DNA of 64,000 bases, from assembly GCA_965279595.1 (NCBI GenBank), contig OZ257246.1:1178001-1242000 (forward strand), read 5' to 3'. Shown one piece after another: positions 52,502-61,623 of this stretch; within the stretch, counting starts at the first letter, position 1, and each line of letters starts with the position of its first letter. Made by a program: the position numbers and the translations under genes. Below the pieces are notes generated by a model. It did no database searches and was not told the origin of the DNA. It saw only the letters and a program-made list of their open reading frames with translations. The DNA is from CAIKLP01 sp965279595 (lineage in GTDB: Bacteria > Bacteroidota > Bacteroidia > Sphingobacteriales > Sphingobacteriaceae).

Positions 52502-53806
52502 ATGGTACTTTTTTACGCTAAACCAAAGACTAGCCGCATAGAGTTTATAACTCATTTCCTTTTTCAAACCATTCTGGGCATTGATTATAAGATTATTAAT
52601 GATTTAAACGAGTTCAATCCTGATCTTGATATTTTAATAAATTATACAAATCAAAGAAGTCAATTTAAAGAAATATTCATACAACCTCATGGATTATTGG
52701 AACAGCATGGTGTAGAGGAATTGAATATTAAAGTAATGCATGATTTAGAATTTCCATATTTTTTTCAGGCCAATCATTCTGATTATCATTTTGATTTATT
52801 TGCTGCTTCTTTTTATTTGGTCAGCAGATATGAAGAATATTTAAATTTCAGAAAAGATAAACATGGAAGATTTGAAGCAAATCAAAGCCTTGCCTTCAGA
52901 GAAAATTTTTTAAAAATTCCGATTGTCGATGTATGGGCAATTGAGTTTAGAAAATGGATGCATATCAGATATCCTAACTTAAATTTTAGAGAAAGGAATT
53001 TCCATGTTCAAGCTACATTTGATATAGATCAAGTTTTTAAGATTAAGGGTAAAAGTGGATTAAGGATAGTAAAATCTTTAACAAAAAGTATCATAAACTT
53101 TGATTTTAAAGATTTAGCTTTTAAAATTGCTATTCTTTTAAATAAAAAGCAAGACCCATTTGATCAATATGATCGGATAGAAAGAATCCATAGAAGCGCC
53201 AATATCAAAGCCATCTATTTTATTTTATTTTCTCAAAAATTCAATAAGTACGATATTAATTTATCAACTAAGCAGGTTGATTTTATACAACGCATACGGA
53301 AATTAACACAATCAGCTGACATAGGAATTCACCCCTCTTATTATTCAAAATCAAGAACATTAATTATTGAAAGTGAAAAATATTATTTATCACAAATTAT
53401 TAATCGCTCAATTAATCGTTCACGTCAACATTATTTGAAGATGCGAATTCCAAATACTTATAAATCTTTAATTAGTGCAGGGATTGAACATGATTTTACT
53501 ATGGGCTATGCTTCTCAGAATGGATTTAGAGCTGGAACTTGCACACCATTTCCATTTTTTGATTTGAACCATGATCAGTTAAGTTTCTTAACAGTACACC
53601 CCTTTTGTTTAATGGATGCCACATTCACTAGCTATTTAAATGTGACACCGCAGGAAGCATTAAAAGAAATTGAGAATTTAATTAAGGAAGTAAGAAAAGT
53701 GAACGGGCAATTTACCCCTTTATGGCATAATGAATCGATGTCAGGCTATAAAGAATGGAAAGGTTGGGAAGATGTTTATGAGAAAATGATTGAACTAACC
53801 AAATAA
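52502..53806 (+). CDS. DUF7033 / polysaccharide-deacetylase-like protein
   Basis: A 434-residue protein with an N-terminal part containing FFQANHSDYHFDLFAASFYLVSRYEEYL (near 88-115), the DUF7033-like region, and a C-terminal NodB-type part: ATFDIDQVFKIKG near 169 (motif 1, TFDxD instead of TFDDG), DIGIHPSYYSKS near 275 (motif 2), MGYASQNGFRAGTC near 333 and HNESMSGYKEWKGW near 412. Proteins of this kind occur at Bacteroidota O-antigen/capsule loci and are presumed to deacetylate sugars, though no member that I know has a settled substrate. It starts 84 bases divergently from the YfhO gene. Confidence 0.82.
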   Translation: MVLFYAKPKTSRIEFITHFLFQTILGIDYKIINDLNEFNPDLDILINYTNQRSQFKEIFIQPHGLLEQHGVEELNIKVMHDLEFPYFFQANHSDYHFDLFAASFYLVSRYEEYLNFRKDKHGRFEANQSLAFRENFLKIPIVDVWAIEFRKWMHIRYPNLNFRERNFHVQATFDIDQVFKIKGKSGLRIVKSLTKSIINFDFKDLAFKIAILLNKKQDPFDQYDRIERIHRSANIKAIYFILFSQKFNKYDINLSTKQVDFIQRIRKLTQSADIGIHPSYYSKSRTLIIESEKYYLSQIINRSINRSRQHYLKMRIPNTYKSLISAGIEHDFTMGYASQNGFRAGTCTPFPFFDLNHDQLSFLTVHPFCLMDATFTSYLNVTPQEALKEIENLIKEVRKVNGQFTPLWHNESMSGYKEWKGWEDVYEKMIELTK

Positions 53807-53895
53807 ACAGGATTTTTACAAGTAATGATTTCAAAAGTATTAATTTTACAAAAGTAAGAATTAGCAATGTGGCTAAATAACTAATCACCTAAATC

Positions 53896-54540
53896 ATGTT
53901 AACCGACTTCAGTAAACAAAGTTCTTTAATAAATCAATTCATTTCAGAAATACGGGATATAGAAATTCAAAAAGATCGAATTCGTTTCAGAAAAAACATG
54001 GAACGAATTGGTGAAATAATGGCCTATGAAATAAGTAAAAAACTGAATTGGACTGAATCGGAAGTAACTACTCCATTGGGAATTGCCAATGTGCCAATCT
54101 TAACTGAACAGCCTGTTCTAGCTACAATCTTAAGGGCAGGGTTACCTTTGCATCAAGGCTTGCTTAATTATTATGATCGTGCTGATTGTGCTTATATTTC
54201 TGCATTTCGTAAACATAAAAAAAGTAATGCATTTGTTATTGAAATGGAATATGTTGCTGCACCTGATTTGGATGGCAAAACAATTATAATTTCTGATCCA
54301 ATGCTGGCTACTGGAAGCTCAATGGTTTTGGTTTGTAAAGAATTAATGAGTAGAGGTAAAATTAAAAGTTTACATATTGTGAGTGTGATTGCAAGTATTG
54401 AAGCAGTTGCTTTTGTGAAAAGAAACTTACCTAAAGCTCATCTTTGGCTTGGTGCAATTGATGAAGAGCTCACAACCAAATCTTATATAGTACCGGGCTT
54501 AGGAGATGCTGGCGACTTGGCTTTTGGAGAAAAAGTATAA
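53896..54540 (+). CDS. upp: uracil phosphoribosyltransferase
   Basis: A 214-residue salvage enzyme that makes UMP from uracil and PRPP. The PRPP loop DPMLATGSS is at 134-142; ATILRAGLPLHQGL near 76-89 and PGLGDAGDLAFG at the C-terminus bind uracil. Length is typical of bacterial Upp. It begins a plus-strand run with yjjG and DinB. Its location near a DUF6427 protein (59458), with which it is often clustered in Bacteroidota, fits the taxonomic reading. Confidence 0.95.
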   Translation: MLTDFSKQSSLINQFISEIRDIEIQKDRIRFRKNMERIGEIMAYEISKKLNWTESEVTTPLGIANVPILTEQPVLATILRAGLPLHQGLLNYYDRADCAYISAFRKHKKSNAFVIEMEYVAAPDLDGKTIIISDPMLATGSSMVLVCKELMSRGKIKSLHIVSVIASIEAVAFVKRNLPKAHLWLGAIDEELTTKSYIVPGLGDAGDLAFGEKV

Positions 54541-54584
54541 TTTTTTTTGAATAATTTTTGAAAATTTCCAATTTGCCTTATACA

Positions 54585-55274
54585 ATGTATCAACATATTT
54601 TCTTCGATTTAGATCATACTCTTTGGGACTTCGACAGTAATGCTAGAGAAACATTGTTAGAATTATTTGAAAAGTATGAACTTTCTAAATTCGATTTGTT
54701 TTCTTCTGATGAATTCATAGATGTTTATACCATCAATAATCATGCACTTTGGAAAGAATATCATTTAGGTAAAATCAGTAAAGAACAATTAAGGGAAACT
54801 CGCTTCAAAAAAACATTTCATCATTTTGGATTGGATGATGCAAAAATACCAATAGCATTTGAAGATGATTATGTAAATATTTGCCCTACAAAAACTAACT
54901 TATTTCCTGGAACACATGATGTGCTCTCAAAACTTGCTAATAAATATGTCTTGCATATTATTACCAATGGGTTTTATGAATCATCAGAATTAAAATTGAC
55001 TAAAACCTCCTTAAAGCCCTATTTTCATTCAATTTTTGTATCAGAAGTAATAGGTCTTTACAAACCAGATATTGCATTATTTAATCATGCTTTAGAAGTT
55101 GTTAGTTGTAATCCAGAGAATGCTATTATGATTGGTGATAGCTTAGAGGCAGATATTTTAGGAGCAAGAAATGCAGGTATCGACCAAGTTTTTTTTAATC
55201 CAAATAAATTAGAGCATATGGAAGATGTGACTTTTGAAATTAATCATCTTACTGAACTTTTAAATATTTTATAG
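54585..55274 (+). CDS. yjjG: YjjG-family HAD pyrimidine nucleotidase
   Basis: A 229-residue HAD phosphatase that dephosphorylates non-canonical pyrimidine nucleotides. Motif I FFDLDHTLWDFDSN (Asp nucleophile and Asp acid/base) is at ~6-19, motif II LHIITNGF near 126, motif III lysine in GLYKPDIALF near 156, motif IV MIGDSLEADILGARNAG near 182. I choose the ATG at 54585, which puts motif I at the usual distance from the N-terminus; an upstream TTG would add nine residues. It is 44 bases from upp, and both act in pyrimidine metabolism. Confidence 0.9.
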   Translation: MYQHIFFDLDHTLWDFDSNARETLLELFEKYELSKFDLFSSDEFIDVYTINNHALWKEYHLGKISKEQLRETRFKKTFHHFGLDDAKIPIAFEDDYVNICPTKTNLFPGTHDVLSKLANKYVLHIITNGFYESSELKLTKTSLKPYFHSIFVSEVIGLYKPDIALFNHALEVVSCNPENAIMIGDSLEADILGARNAGIDQVFFNPNKLEHMEDVTFEINHLTELLNIL

Positions 55275-55275
55275 T

Positions 55276-55803
55276 ATGAGTATGTCAAGTGATTATCAAA
55301 AATTACTAAAAGTTTTAAATCAATTTAATGATTGGTTATCTAATTTGAATGAAGAAGAATTTCAAAAAAAACCTAATTCCGAAACATGGAGCTATGCACA
55401 AGTTTATGCACATATTATGATGGCAAATAGACTTTCATTAAAGGGCATGCAAAGATCTTCTCAAAACAACGGAACAGAGACAATGGAAACTTTACCATTT
55501 AAAGCAAAATTGATTTTGTTTTTTGCAAGATTCCCAAAAGGCAGAAAAGTGCCTAAGTCAGTAGAAGAAAGAACTCCTGAAATTAAAACTTTAATTGAAG
55601 CCAAAGAAATTGTAGCAAGAGTAATTGAAGAGGTTAAAGAGATTTATAAAACAAACCAAAATTGGAGCGGCACAATGAAAATGAAACATCCTGTTTTAGG
55701 TTATATGAACAATAAGGAATGGCTTAGATTCATTTATATACATACTATACATCATTACAAACAGTTAATTAGAATTAAGAAATTGTTACATTCTAACAAT
55801 TAA
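55276..55803 (+). CDS. DinB-like helical bundle protein
   Basis: A 175-residue DinB_2-type protein. Candidate metal ligands: His46 in VYAHIMMANRLS and the His cluster in FIYIHTIHHYKQL near the C-terminus. The middle (LPFKAKLILFFARFPKGRKVPKSV) is basic and not found in the other DinB protein of the window (5698), with which it shares little else. Function is unknown. One base separates it from yjjG. Confidence 0.8.
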   Translation: MSMSSDYQKLLKVLNQFNDWLSNLNEEEFQKKPNSETWSYAQVYAHIMMANRLSLKGMQRSSQNNGTETMETLPFKAKLILFFARFPKGRKVPKSVEERTPEIKTLIEAKEIVARVIEEVKEIYKTNQNWSGTMKMKHPVLGYMNNKEWLRFIYIHTIHHYKQLIRIKKLLHSNN

Positions 55804-55863
55804 CTAATACTTATTTAATATTGAGATAATTTCAGGTTGCCATATTTGTATGCAAATACTACT

Positions 55864-55971
55864 ATGGAAAACACACAATTAATCATCTTAGCTGCTGCTG
55901 TATTAGCACTTGTGCTATTGTATTTCAGTCCCTACGAGTTAAGTTTAGACGAAGAAGAGGATTATATTTAA
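55864..55971 (+). CDS. 35-residue membrane microprotein
   Basis: A short frame of 36 codons, ATG to TAA, in the 219-base gap between the DinB gene and the LpxH-like gene. The predicted peptide begins MENTQLIILAAAVLALVLLYF, which makes one membrane helix (residues 5-21), followed by SPYELSLDEEEDYI, a strongly acidic tail on the far side. A tail rich in Asp and Glu after a clean helix is unlikely by chance in AT-rich non-coding DNA. A TATTTG-like element precedes the ATG at 55846-55853. I do not recognise a family; it is a prediction from composition only. Confidence 0.5.
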   Translation: MENTQLIILAAAVLALVLLYFSPYELSLDEEEDYI

Positions 55972-56049
55972 TCGCACATTCAATTATTTTACTTGAATTT
56001 AACTTTACTCTAACATGGGTTAATGACCTTTGTAAGGAAAAACAATTCA

Positions 56050-56892
56050 ATGTCAAAAAGAACTGTGGAGATTTTAGTTCTCTCCGATATTCATCTGGGC
56101 ACTTATGGATGTCATGCCAAAGAACTTCTAAAATACCTTAAAAGAATTAATCCAAAAGTTGTGATTCTGAATGGCGATATCATTGATATTTGGCAATTCA
56201 GTAAAAATTATTGGCCTGATTCACATATGAAAGTTATTAGGAAAATAATGAAGTATATCAATAATGAAATACCTGTTTATTATTTAACAGGAAATCATGA
56301 TGAGATGCTAAGAAAATTTGCCGACTTTGAATTAGGTTCTTTGAAACTATTAAACAAATTAGTACTTGATATTGATGGTAAAAAAGCTTGGATTTTTCAT
56401 GGTGATGTTTTCGATGTGACTATGCAATATTCAAAATGGCTAGCAAAATTAGGTGCTGTAGGGTATGATACATTAATTTTGATAAACACTATGATCAATT
56501 ATTTCTTATCAAAATTGGGCAGAGAAAAAATGAGTCTTTCACAAAAAATAAAAGGAACTGTAAAAAATGCAGTCAAATTTATAAATGATTTTGAGAATAC
56601 TGCTGCAGATATTGCTATTGAGAAAAAGTATGATTATGTTATTTGTGGACACATCCATCAAGCCATCATCAAAGAAGTAAATAATGAGGAAGGAAAAGTT
56701 GTCTATTTAAACTCTGGTGATTGGGTTGAAAGCTTAACAGCTTTAGAATATAATAACGAGACTTGGTCAATTTATCATTACAAGGATGATTTGTCTATTG
56801 ATTCAGAAGAGGAACAGCAGGAAGATCTGAATGAAAAAATGGATATTAAATTATTATATGAAACAATGATTGCAAAAAGTATTCAAGAATAA
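56050..56892 (+). CDS. LpxH-like calcineurin-type metallophosphoesterase
   Basis: A 280-residue metallophosphoesterase of the UDP-2,3-diacylglucosamine diphosphatase superfamily. Metal ligands: Asp13 and His15 (SDIHLG), Asp43 (NGDIID), Asn82-His83 (TGNHDE), His117 (FHGDVF), His201 and His203 (GHIHQA). In lipid A synthesis LpxH cleaves UDP-diacylglucosamine; Bacteroidota homologues with this longer middle part (TMINYFLSKLGREKMSLSQKIKG) may act on other lipids. The ATG at 56050 is chosen because a promoter -7 element GACCTTTG (56025-56032) lies before it and behind the upstream alternative. The following glycosyltransferase starts 55 bases on. Confidence 0.87.
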   Translation: MSKRTVEILVLSDIHLGTYGCHAKELLKYLKRINPKVVILNGDIIDIWQFSKNYWPDSHMKVIRKIMKYINNEIPVYYLTGNHDEMLRKFADFELGSLKLLNKLVLDIDGKKAWIFHGDVFDVTMQYSKWLAKLGAVGYDTLILINTMINYFLSKLGREKMSLSQKIKGTVKNAVKFINDFENTAADIAIEKKYDYVICGHIHQAIIKEVNNEEGKVVYLNSGDWVESLTALEYNNETWSIYHYKDDLSIDSEEEQQEDLNEKMDIKLLYETMIAKSIQE

Positions 56893-56947
56893 GATATTTA
56901 CTTATTTTAGTAAAATTCAATAATCTTCAAATTAGAATAAAAGGCAA

Positions 56948-57934
56948 ATGCGTATTCTTTTTGCAATTCAAGGTACTGGAAATGGACATGTTAGTAGGGC
57001 TCGTGATATCATACCTTTTTTGCAAAAGTATGGTGAGCTGGATATATTAATCAGTGGTACTCAAGTTGATGTTTCCTTACCACAAAACTTAGCTTACCGA
57101 AAAAATGGGGTTAGTTTTGTTTTTGGAAAACATGGTGGTGTAGATTATTGGAAAACTCTGAATGGCCTTTCTCCATTGACTTTAATTAATGATATACGAA
57201 CTTTTCCAATTAAAAAATATGATTTAATCATCAATGATTTTGAACCTGTAACAGCTTGGGCTGCAAAAATTAATAAAATTCCAATTGTAGCTTTAAGTCA
57301 TCAATGTTCATTTCTTTCAGATAAAACACCACGCCCAATTAAAAGAGATAAATTCACTGAGTTTCTTTTTAAATATTATGCACCATCAACTCATCAAATT
57401 GGTTTTCATTTTGAAAAATATGATGATTTTATTGAAACCCCAATTATTAGAAAAGAAATAAGAGAATTGGTAGTTAGTAATCTTGGCCATTATACAGTTT
57501 ATCTGCCGGCATATGATGATAGATACTTGGTTAAGTATTTAGCACATTGGCCAAATATAAAATGGGAAGTTTTTTCAAAACATGAACCTCGAGGTTACCA
57601 TGTTGGGAATGTGCAGGTTTTGCCAGTATTAAATGAAGCATTTAATATAAGCTTAGCTTCATGTGAAGGTTTGTTAACAGGTGGAGGTTTTGAAGCACCT
57701 GCAGAGGCCATATTTTTATCAAAGAAGGTGTTCGCAATTCCTATGAAAGGTCAGTATGAACAATTGTGTAATGCTGAAGGGTTAAAAAGGATAAAAGTAC
57801 CAGTTGGTTATGATTTAGATGAAAAACATAAATCGCCAATCAATGATTGGATTAACCATCAATCAGCTGTAAAGGTTGATTTTCCTGATAATGTGGAAAG
57901 AGTAGTCAAAATGCTTTTTGAGAAGTATATATAA
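56948..57934 (+). CDS. glycosyltransferase family protein (MurG/GT28-like)
   Basis: A 328-residue GT-B transferase that opens MRILFAIQGTGNGHVSRARDII, with the GxGNGHVSR nucleotide-sugar motif of MurG/MGDG-synthase-like enzymes, and has LLTGGGFEAPAEAIFLSKKVFAIPMKGQYEQLCNAEGLK near 238-277, the donor-binding region. The fold suggests transfer of a sugar to a lipid acceptor at the inner membrane. Adjacent to the LpxH-like phosphatase it may be part of a two-step glycolipid pathway; this is inferred from position. Its last 17 bases precede the next coding start at 57975. Confidence 0.87.
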   Translation: MRILFAIQGTGNGHVSRARDIIPFLQKYGELDILISGTQVDVSLPQNLAYRKNGVSFVFGKHGGVDYWKTLNGLSPLTLINDIRTFPIKKYDLIINDFEPVTAWAAKINKIPIVALSHQCSFLSDKTPRPIKRDKFTEFLFKYYAPSTHQIGFHFEKYDDFIETPIIRKEIRELVVSNLGHYTVYLPAYDDRYLVKYLAHWPNIKWEVFSKHEPRGYHVGNVQVLPVLNEAFNISLASCEGLLTGGGFEAPAEAIFLSKKVFAIPMKGQYEQLCNAEGLKRIKVPVGYDLDEKHKSPINDWINHQSAVKVDFPDNVERVVKMLFEKYI

Positions 57935-57974
57935 ATCCTACGAATTTTCGTTAATTCTCTTAATTTTGAAAGAG

Positions 57975-59456
57975 ATGAATAAATTCACAATCACCCTTCT
58001 TGTTTTGTTATGGAGCTCCACCTTATATGCTCAACGCATCGATTTGGCTAATCCTGATAAATCTTTCAAGAGAATGTATTCAAAAGTGATTGGACAAAAT
58101 GATAGAGGTTTTTTTATCATAAAAAGTACCAGCCCGTTTAATAATAAAGTAAATCAATTACGATTAAGAGATAACCGAATTGAAATTGCATTTATTGAAA
58201 CAAGTTTAGCAACCAAATGGAGTTTTTCGGTTGTGCTACCTGACCCTTATGCTGAATTACAAGACATTAGATTTATTTCTGACAGTTTGTATATTTTTTA
58301 TGCAAGTATCAATAAAGAGAAAAGTGCAAATGAACTTTTTGCTGTAAAGGTTGATTTGGTTAAAGGAGGACTTTCCAATTCTAGCCCCAAAAAAGTTGAT
58401 GAAATTCAGTTTGACAAAAAAAGAAATCGTGGAATTTTTTATATTCAAAAAAGTAAAGATGGGAATTTGTTTTCTACTATGTATAAACAATCAACTCCTG
58501 AAAATGATAAGTTAAGTATCTTTGTAAAGGTTTATAGTAAAGACTTTGAGCGTGTTTGGAGTAACCAGTATCCAACTGAATATTTTGATGGGATTTTATT
58601 ATTAAATGATTTTGAAGTAGGAAATGATTCATGCGTTTATATTTTAACATCACTTGATTTAGAAAAGAAAACACTAAGAGATAGAAAGTATAGTTTAACT
58701 ATTGCCACTCCTAAAACAAATCAATTAGAGAATATTCCAATATCTGCTGATCGTTATTTTATCAATGATTTGAGGATGGAATTAGATGAGATAAATCAAA
58801 AAATTGCTTTGGTTGGCTTATATTCAGAAATAAATAGCACTAGTTCTGCTGGTATATTTTTTGCAAATTTCAATAAAGAAGAAAAAAGAATTCAGAAGTT
58901 TACAGAAAGTTTTAAAGCAAAATTTTTGAATGAGTTTTTAGGAGAAAGAACTGTTAATAGAGGAACTGAACTAATCAATTATTTTATTGATCGAATTGTG
59001 TTGAGAACTGATGGTGGAGTCATTTTAATTGCAGAGTCAAACTACATAACCGAATCAACAAATTACAACTCCTATTATCAATTATACACAACATCATATA
59101 CTTACCATTATGATAACATATTGGTATTTTCAATTAACCCTGATGGTAAAATAGATTGGGAACAAATCATCAGAAAAAATCAAGTATCTGAGGATGATGG
59201 CGCATTTTATTCTTCTTATATTCTTTCTATTGATGCCGATAAAGTGAATTTTGTTTATAATAAATTCATTAGAAAATCAGCAGATATTATGTCATTCAGT
59301 GTAAGTAATTTAGGGGTTTCTGAAGAAAAAACTTTGGCAAAAGAAACTGAGAATTTATTAATTATGCCAGGAGGGGGAAAACAAATTTCTTCTGATCAAA
59401 TCATTATCCCTTGTGTTCAAAAAAACAAAACTAATTTTTTAAGAGTAACATTTTAG
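57975..59456 (+). CDS. exported protein of unknown function
   Basis: A 493-residue protein with a clear signal peptide (MNKFTITLLVLLWSSTLYAQ) and a mature part of alternating strands with many Asp, Lys and aromatic residues; units such as DNRIEIAFIETSLATKWSFSV and DNILVFSINPDGKIDWEQII recur at spacings that suggest a seven- or eight-bladed propeller. I do not recognise the family. The ATG at 57975 starts the signal peptide; the longer frame would begin inside the upstream glycosyltransferase. A -7-like TAATTTTG is at 57961-57968, right before it. One base separates it from the DUF6427 gene, so the two probably work or at least are expressed together. Confidence 0.72.
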   Translation: MNKFTITLLVLLWSSTLYAQRIDLANPDKSFKRMYSKVIGQNDRGFFIIKSTSPFNNKVNQLRLRDNRIEIAFIETSLATKWSFSVVLPDPYAELQDIRFISDSLYIFYASINKEKSANELFAVKVDLVKGGLSNSSPKKVDEIQFDKKRNRGIFYIQKSKDGNLFSTMYKQSTPENDKLSIFVKVYSKDFERVWSNQYPTEYFDGILLLNDFEVGNDSCVYILTSLDLEKKTLRDRKYSLTIATPKTNQLENIPISADRYFINDLRMELDEINQKIALVGLYSEINSTSSAGIFFANFNKEEKRIQKFTESFKAKFLNEFLGERTVNRGTELINYFIDRIVLRTDGGVILIAESNYITESTNYNSYYQLYTTSYTYHYDNILVFSINPDGKIDWEQIIRKNQVSEDDGAFYSSYILSIDADKVNFVYNKFIRKSADIMSFSVSNLGVSEEKTLAKETENLLIMPGGGKQISSDQIIIPCVQKNKTNFLRVTF

Positions 59457-59457
59457 C

Positions 59458-60444
59458 ATGATTGTAAAGTTATTTAAAAATCAGTCACCTATAAATTTAG
59501 TATTACTTATCATTTTGATAATTATATTAAGGTTACCTTACTTTTTAAATGACCAACCAATTCCTGTATTTAATTACAGTGAGCCTTTGTCAAAGTTTCT
59601 TTTTAATAAGTTATCTTTTTTGTGGGTAAACAAGTCAATCAATATAATTATTACAAGCGTAATTTATTTAATATTGGCTGTTTGGCTAAATAAGATTGTC
59701 TCAGATTTTACTTTATTATTTAAAAACTCTTTCCTCCCAGCATTATTATTTATTGTTATCACAAGTTTGTTCCCAACTTTTTTCACAATTGATGCAGCTA
59801 TTTTAGTCATTTTCTTTCAGTTATTGATTTTTGTGAAATTGTTTAAATTGTATAAAAGCAATAATGCATTAACCATTGCATTTGATGTTGGAATGATTGT
59901 TTCAATTGCTTCATTATTTTATTTCCCTTCTATAGCTTGGGTTTTATTATTATGGATGGCTATGTTTATTTTTAGACCCTTTAATTGGAGAGAATTTTTT
60001 ACTGCTTTTGTCGGTGTTCTAACACCATATCTTTTTGTTGCATTCTATTATTTTTGGATTGATGATTTTGGTGCTTTTATGCAAATTTGGCAACCAATTA
60101 AAAATAATGCTTGGCAAATAAATGTGTTTCCAAATTCCTTGGACTACCTTCCATTATTGCCATTAGTATTAATTTTATTGGTTGCCTCTAATCGCTTGCG
60201 TGAGAATTTTTATAAGAATGTAGTACATGTCCGCAAATGCCAGCAATTGCTAATTACATCTATTTTTGTAACAGGTATTTCTTTTTATATTAAACCATCA
60301 TTTAGTATTAACCACTTTATTTTATTGGCAGCACCATTCTCCGTATTTCTTTCTTATTATTTCTTAGTAGCAAAAAAAAATTGGATGTCAGAAGGTTTAT
60401 TTTTATTACTAATTCTTTCAATTCTCTATTTTCAAATTCGCTAA
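59458..60444 (+). CDS. DUF6427 multi-pass membrane protein
   Basis: A 328-residue inner-membrane protein with about ten helices. The start MIVKLFKNQSPINLVLLIILII and the segment FRPFNWREFFTAFVGVLTPYLFVAFYYFW (residues ~172-200) are typical of the Bacteroidota family DUF6427, which often sits close to upp in this phylum. No function is known. It begins one base after the exported protein and ends next to the convergent homoserine dehydrogenase gene with no gap. Confidence 0.82.
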   Translation: MIVKLFKNQSPINLVLLIILIIILRLPYFLNDQPIPVFNYSEPLSKFLFNKLSFLWVNKSINIIITSVIYLILAVWLNKIVSDFTLLFKNSFLPALLFIVITSLFPTFFTIDAAILVIFFQLLIFVKLFKLYKSNNALTIAFDVGMIVSIASLFYFPSIAWVLLLWMAMFIFRPFNWREFFTAFVGVLTPYLFVAFYYFWIDDFGAFMQIWQPIKNNAWQINVFPNSLDYLPLLPLVLILLVASNRLRENFYKNVVHVRKCQQLLITSIFVTGISFYIKPSFSINHFILLAAPFSVFLSYYFLVAKKNWMSEGLFLLLILSILYFQIR

Positions 60445-61620
60445 TTAACACATAACCACATTAACTTCTTTATTCTTTAACCATTCTGCATCTTTCAAGT
60501 CAACTAATTTAATTTCTGCAATGAAATAAGAATAATCATTCGATTGATAATTTTCACTAACATTGAAAAACGTATTTGGAATTTCAAACTGATTGGAATT
60601 AAACCTTACAAAAACTTTAATTGTCAAATTTTGTGAAAGTAGAATCGGATCTAATTGATTTCTTTTTTTGTATTCATATTGATATTTATAGGATAAGGCC
60701 GAGATATCTGAAAGCACAGCAGATCCAGTAGGATTGCTTCCTGCTCCTTTACCAACAAATGATTGAGAGTCGGAAAATGCACTTTCTAAAACTACACCAT
60801 TGTATTCATTTTTAACATCAAATAGTTGATCATCTGATTTAATAAATTGTGGAATGCAGTATGCATAGATTGCATCATCAATTTTCTGACATCTTGCAAT
60901 TAATTTTATTCGATACCCATTATTCTTAGCGTAAGCAATATCAAAATCATTTAGTCTTGAAATGCCTAAATTAAAAATATCAGTAGGATCAACCACAATT
61001 CCAAATGAATGTAATAGTATGATGCAAAGTTTAAATTTACTATCGAATCCATCAATATCTGAACTTGGATCTGTTTCTGCAAAACCTAAGTCCTGTGCTT
61101 GTTTTAAAGCTGTAGCAAAGCTTAAATTTTCTTCAAATATTTTTGTTAAAATGTAATTACTTGTACCATTAAATATGCCTTCTACTTTTTTCAATAAATC
61201 ATTGTCATAATATTCTTCAAGATTTCTAATGATTGGGATACTAGCACAACAAGAACCTTCATATAAAAGTGATGTGCCAAATTTATTTTGTAATAGAATT
61301 AGTTCTTCAAGGTTTTCAGCTATCATTTTTTTATTTGCAGATACTACTGATTTTCCATTCATCAATGCTTTTTTTGTAATTGCAAATGCAGCCTCTGAAT
61401 CGTTAATCAATTCTACAATGACATCTATTTCGGGATCATTTAAAAGTACGTCTCTGTCAGTAGTAAATAAATCAGCATCAATATTCCTTATTTTATGATT
61501 GTCTTTGATGCATATTTTTTTTATGTCTGCATGTATTCCATTAGTGTTATTTAAAACATGGTAAAGTCCCTGGCCCACACAACCATATCCAAATATTCCT
61601 AGTTTTATTGTTTTGTTCAT
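60445..61620 (-). CDS. hom: homoserine dehydrogenase
   Basis: A 391-residue enzyme that reduces aspartate semialdehyde to homoserine, the branch point to methionine and threonine. The nucleotide-binding motif GIFGYGCVGQGL lies at residues 8-19; NKKMIAENLEEL near 115, GSCCASIPIIRNLEEYY near 138, GIFNGTSNYILTKI near 159 and ETDPSSDIDGFDSKFK near 192 (catalytic Asp/Lys region) are all present. A short C-terminal extension of about 70 residues may be a degenerate ACT-like part. It is three bases from the trans-sulfuration gene and probably under the SAM-I riboswitch upstream. Confidence 0.94.
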   Translation of the reverse strand: MNKTIKLGIFGYGCVGQGLYHVLNNTNGIHADIKKICIKDNHKIRNIDADLFTTDRDVLLNDPEIDVIVELINDSEAAFAITKKALMNGKSVVSANKKMIAENLEELILLQNKFGTSLLYEGSCCASIPIIRNLEEYYDNDLLKKVEGIFNGTSNYILTKIFEENLSFATALKQAQDLGFAETDPSSDIDGFDSKFKLCIILLHSFGIVVDPTDIFNLGISRLNDFDIAYAKNNGYRIKLIARCQKIDDAIYAYCIPQFIKSDDQLFDVKNEYNGVVLESAFSDSQSFVGKGAGSNPTGSAVLSDISALSYKYQYEYKKRNQLDPILLSQNLTIKVFVRFNSNQFEIPNTFFNVSENYQSNDYSYFIAEIKLVDLKDAEWLKNKEVNVVMC

Positions 61621-61623
61621 CAG

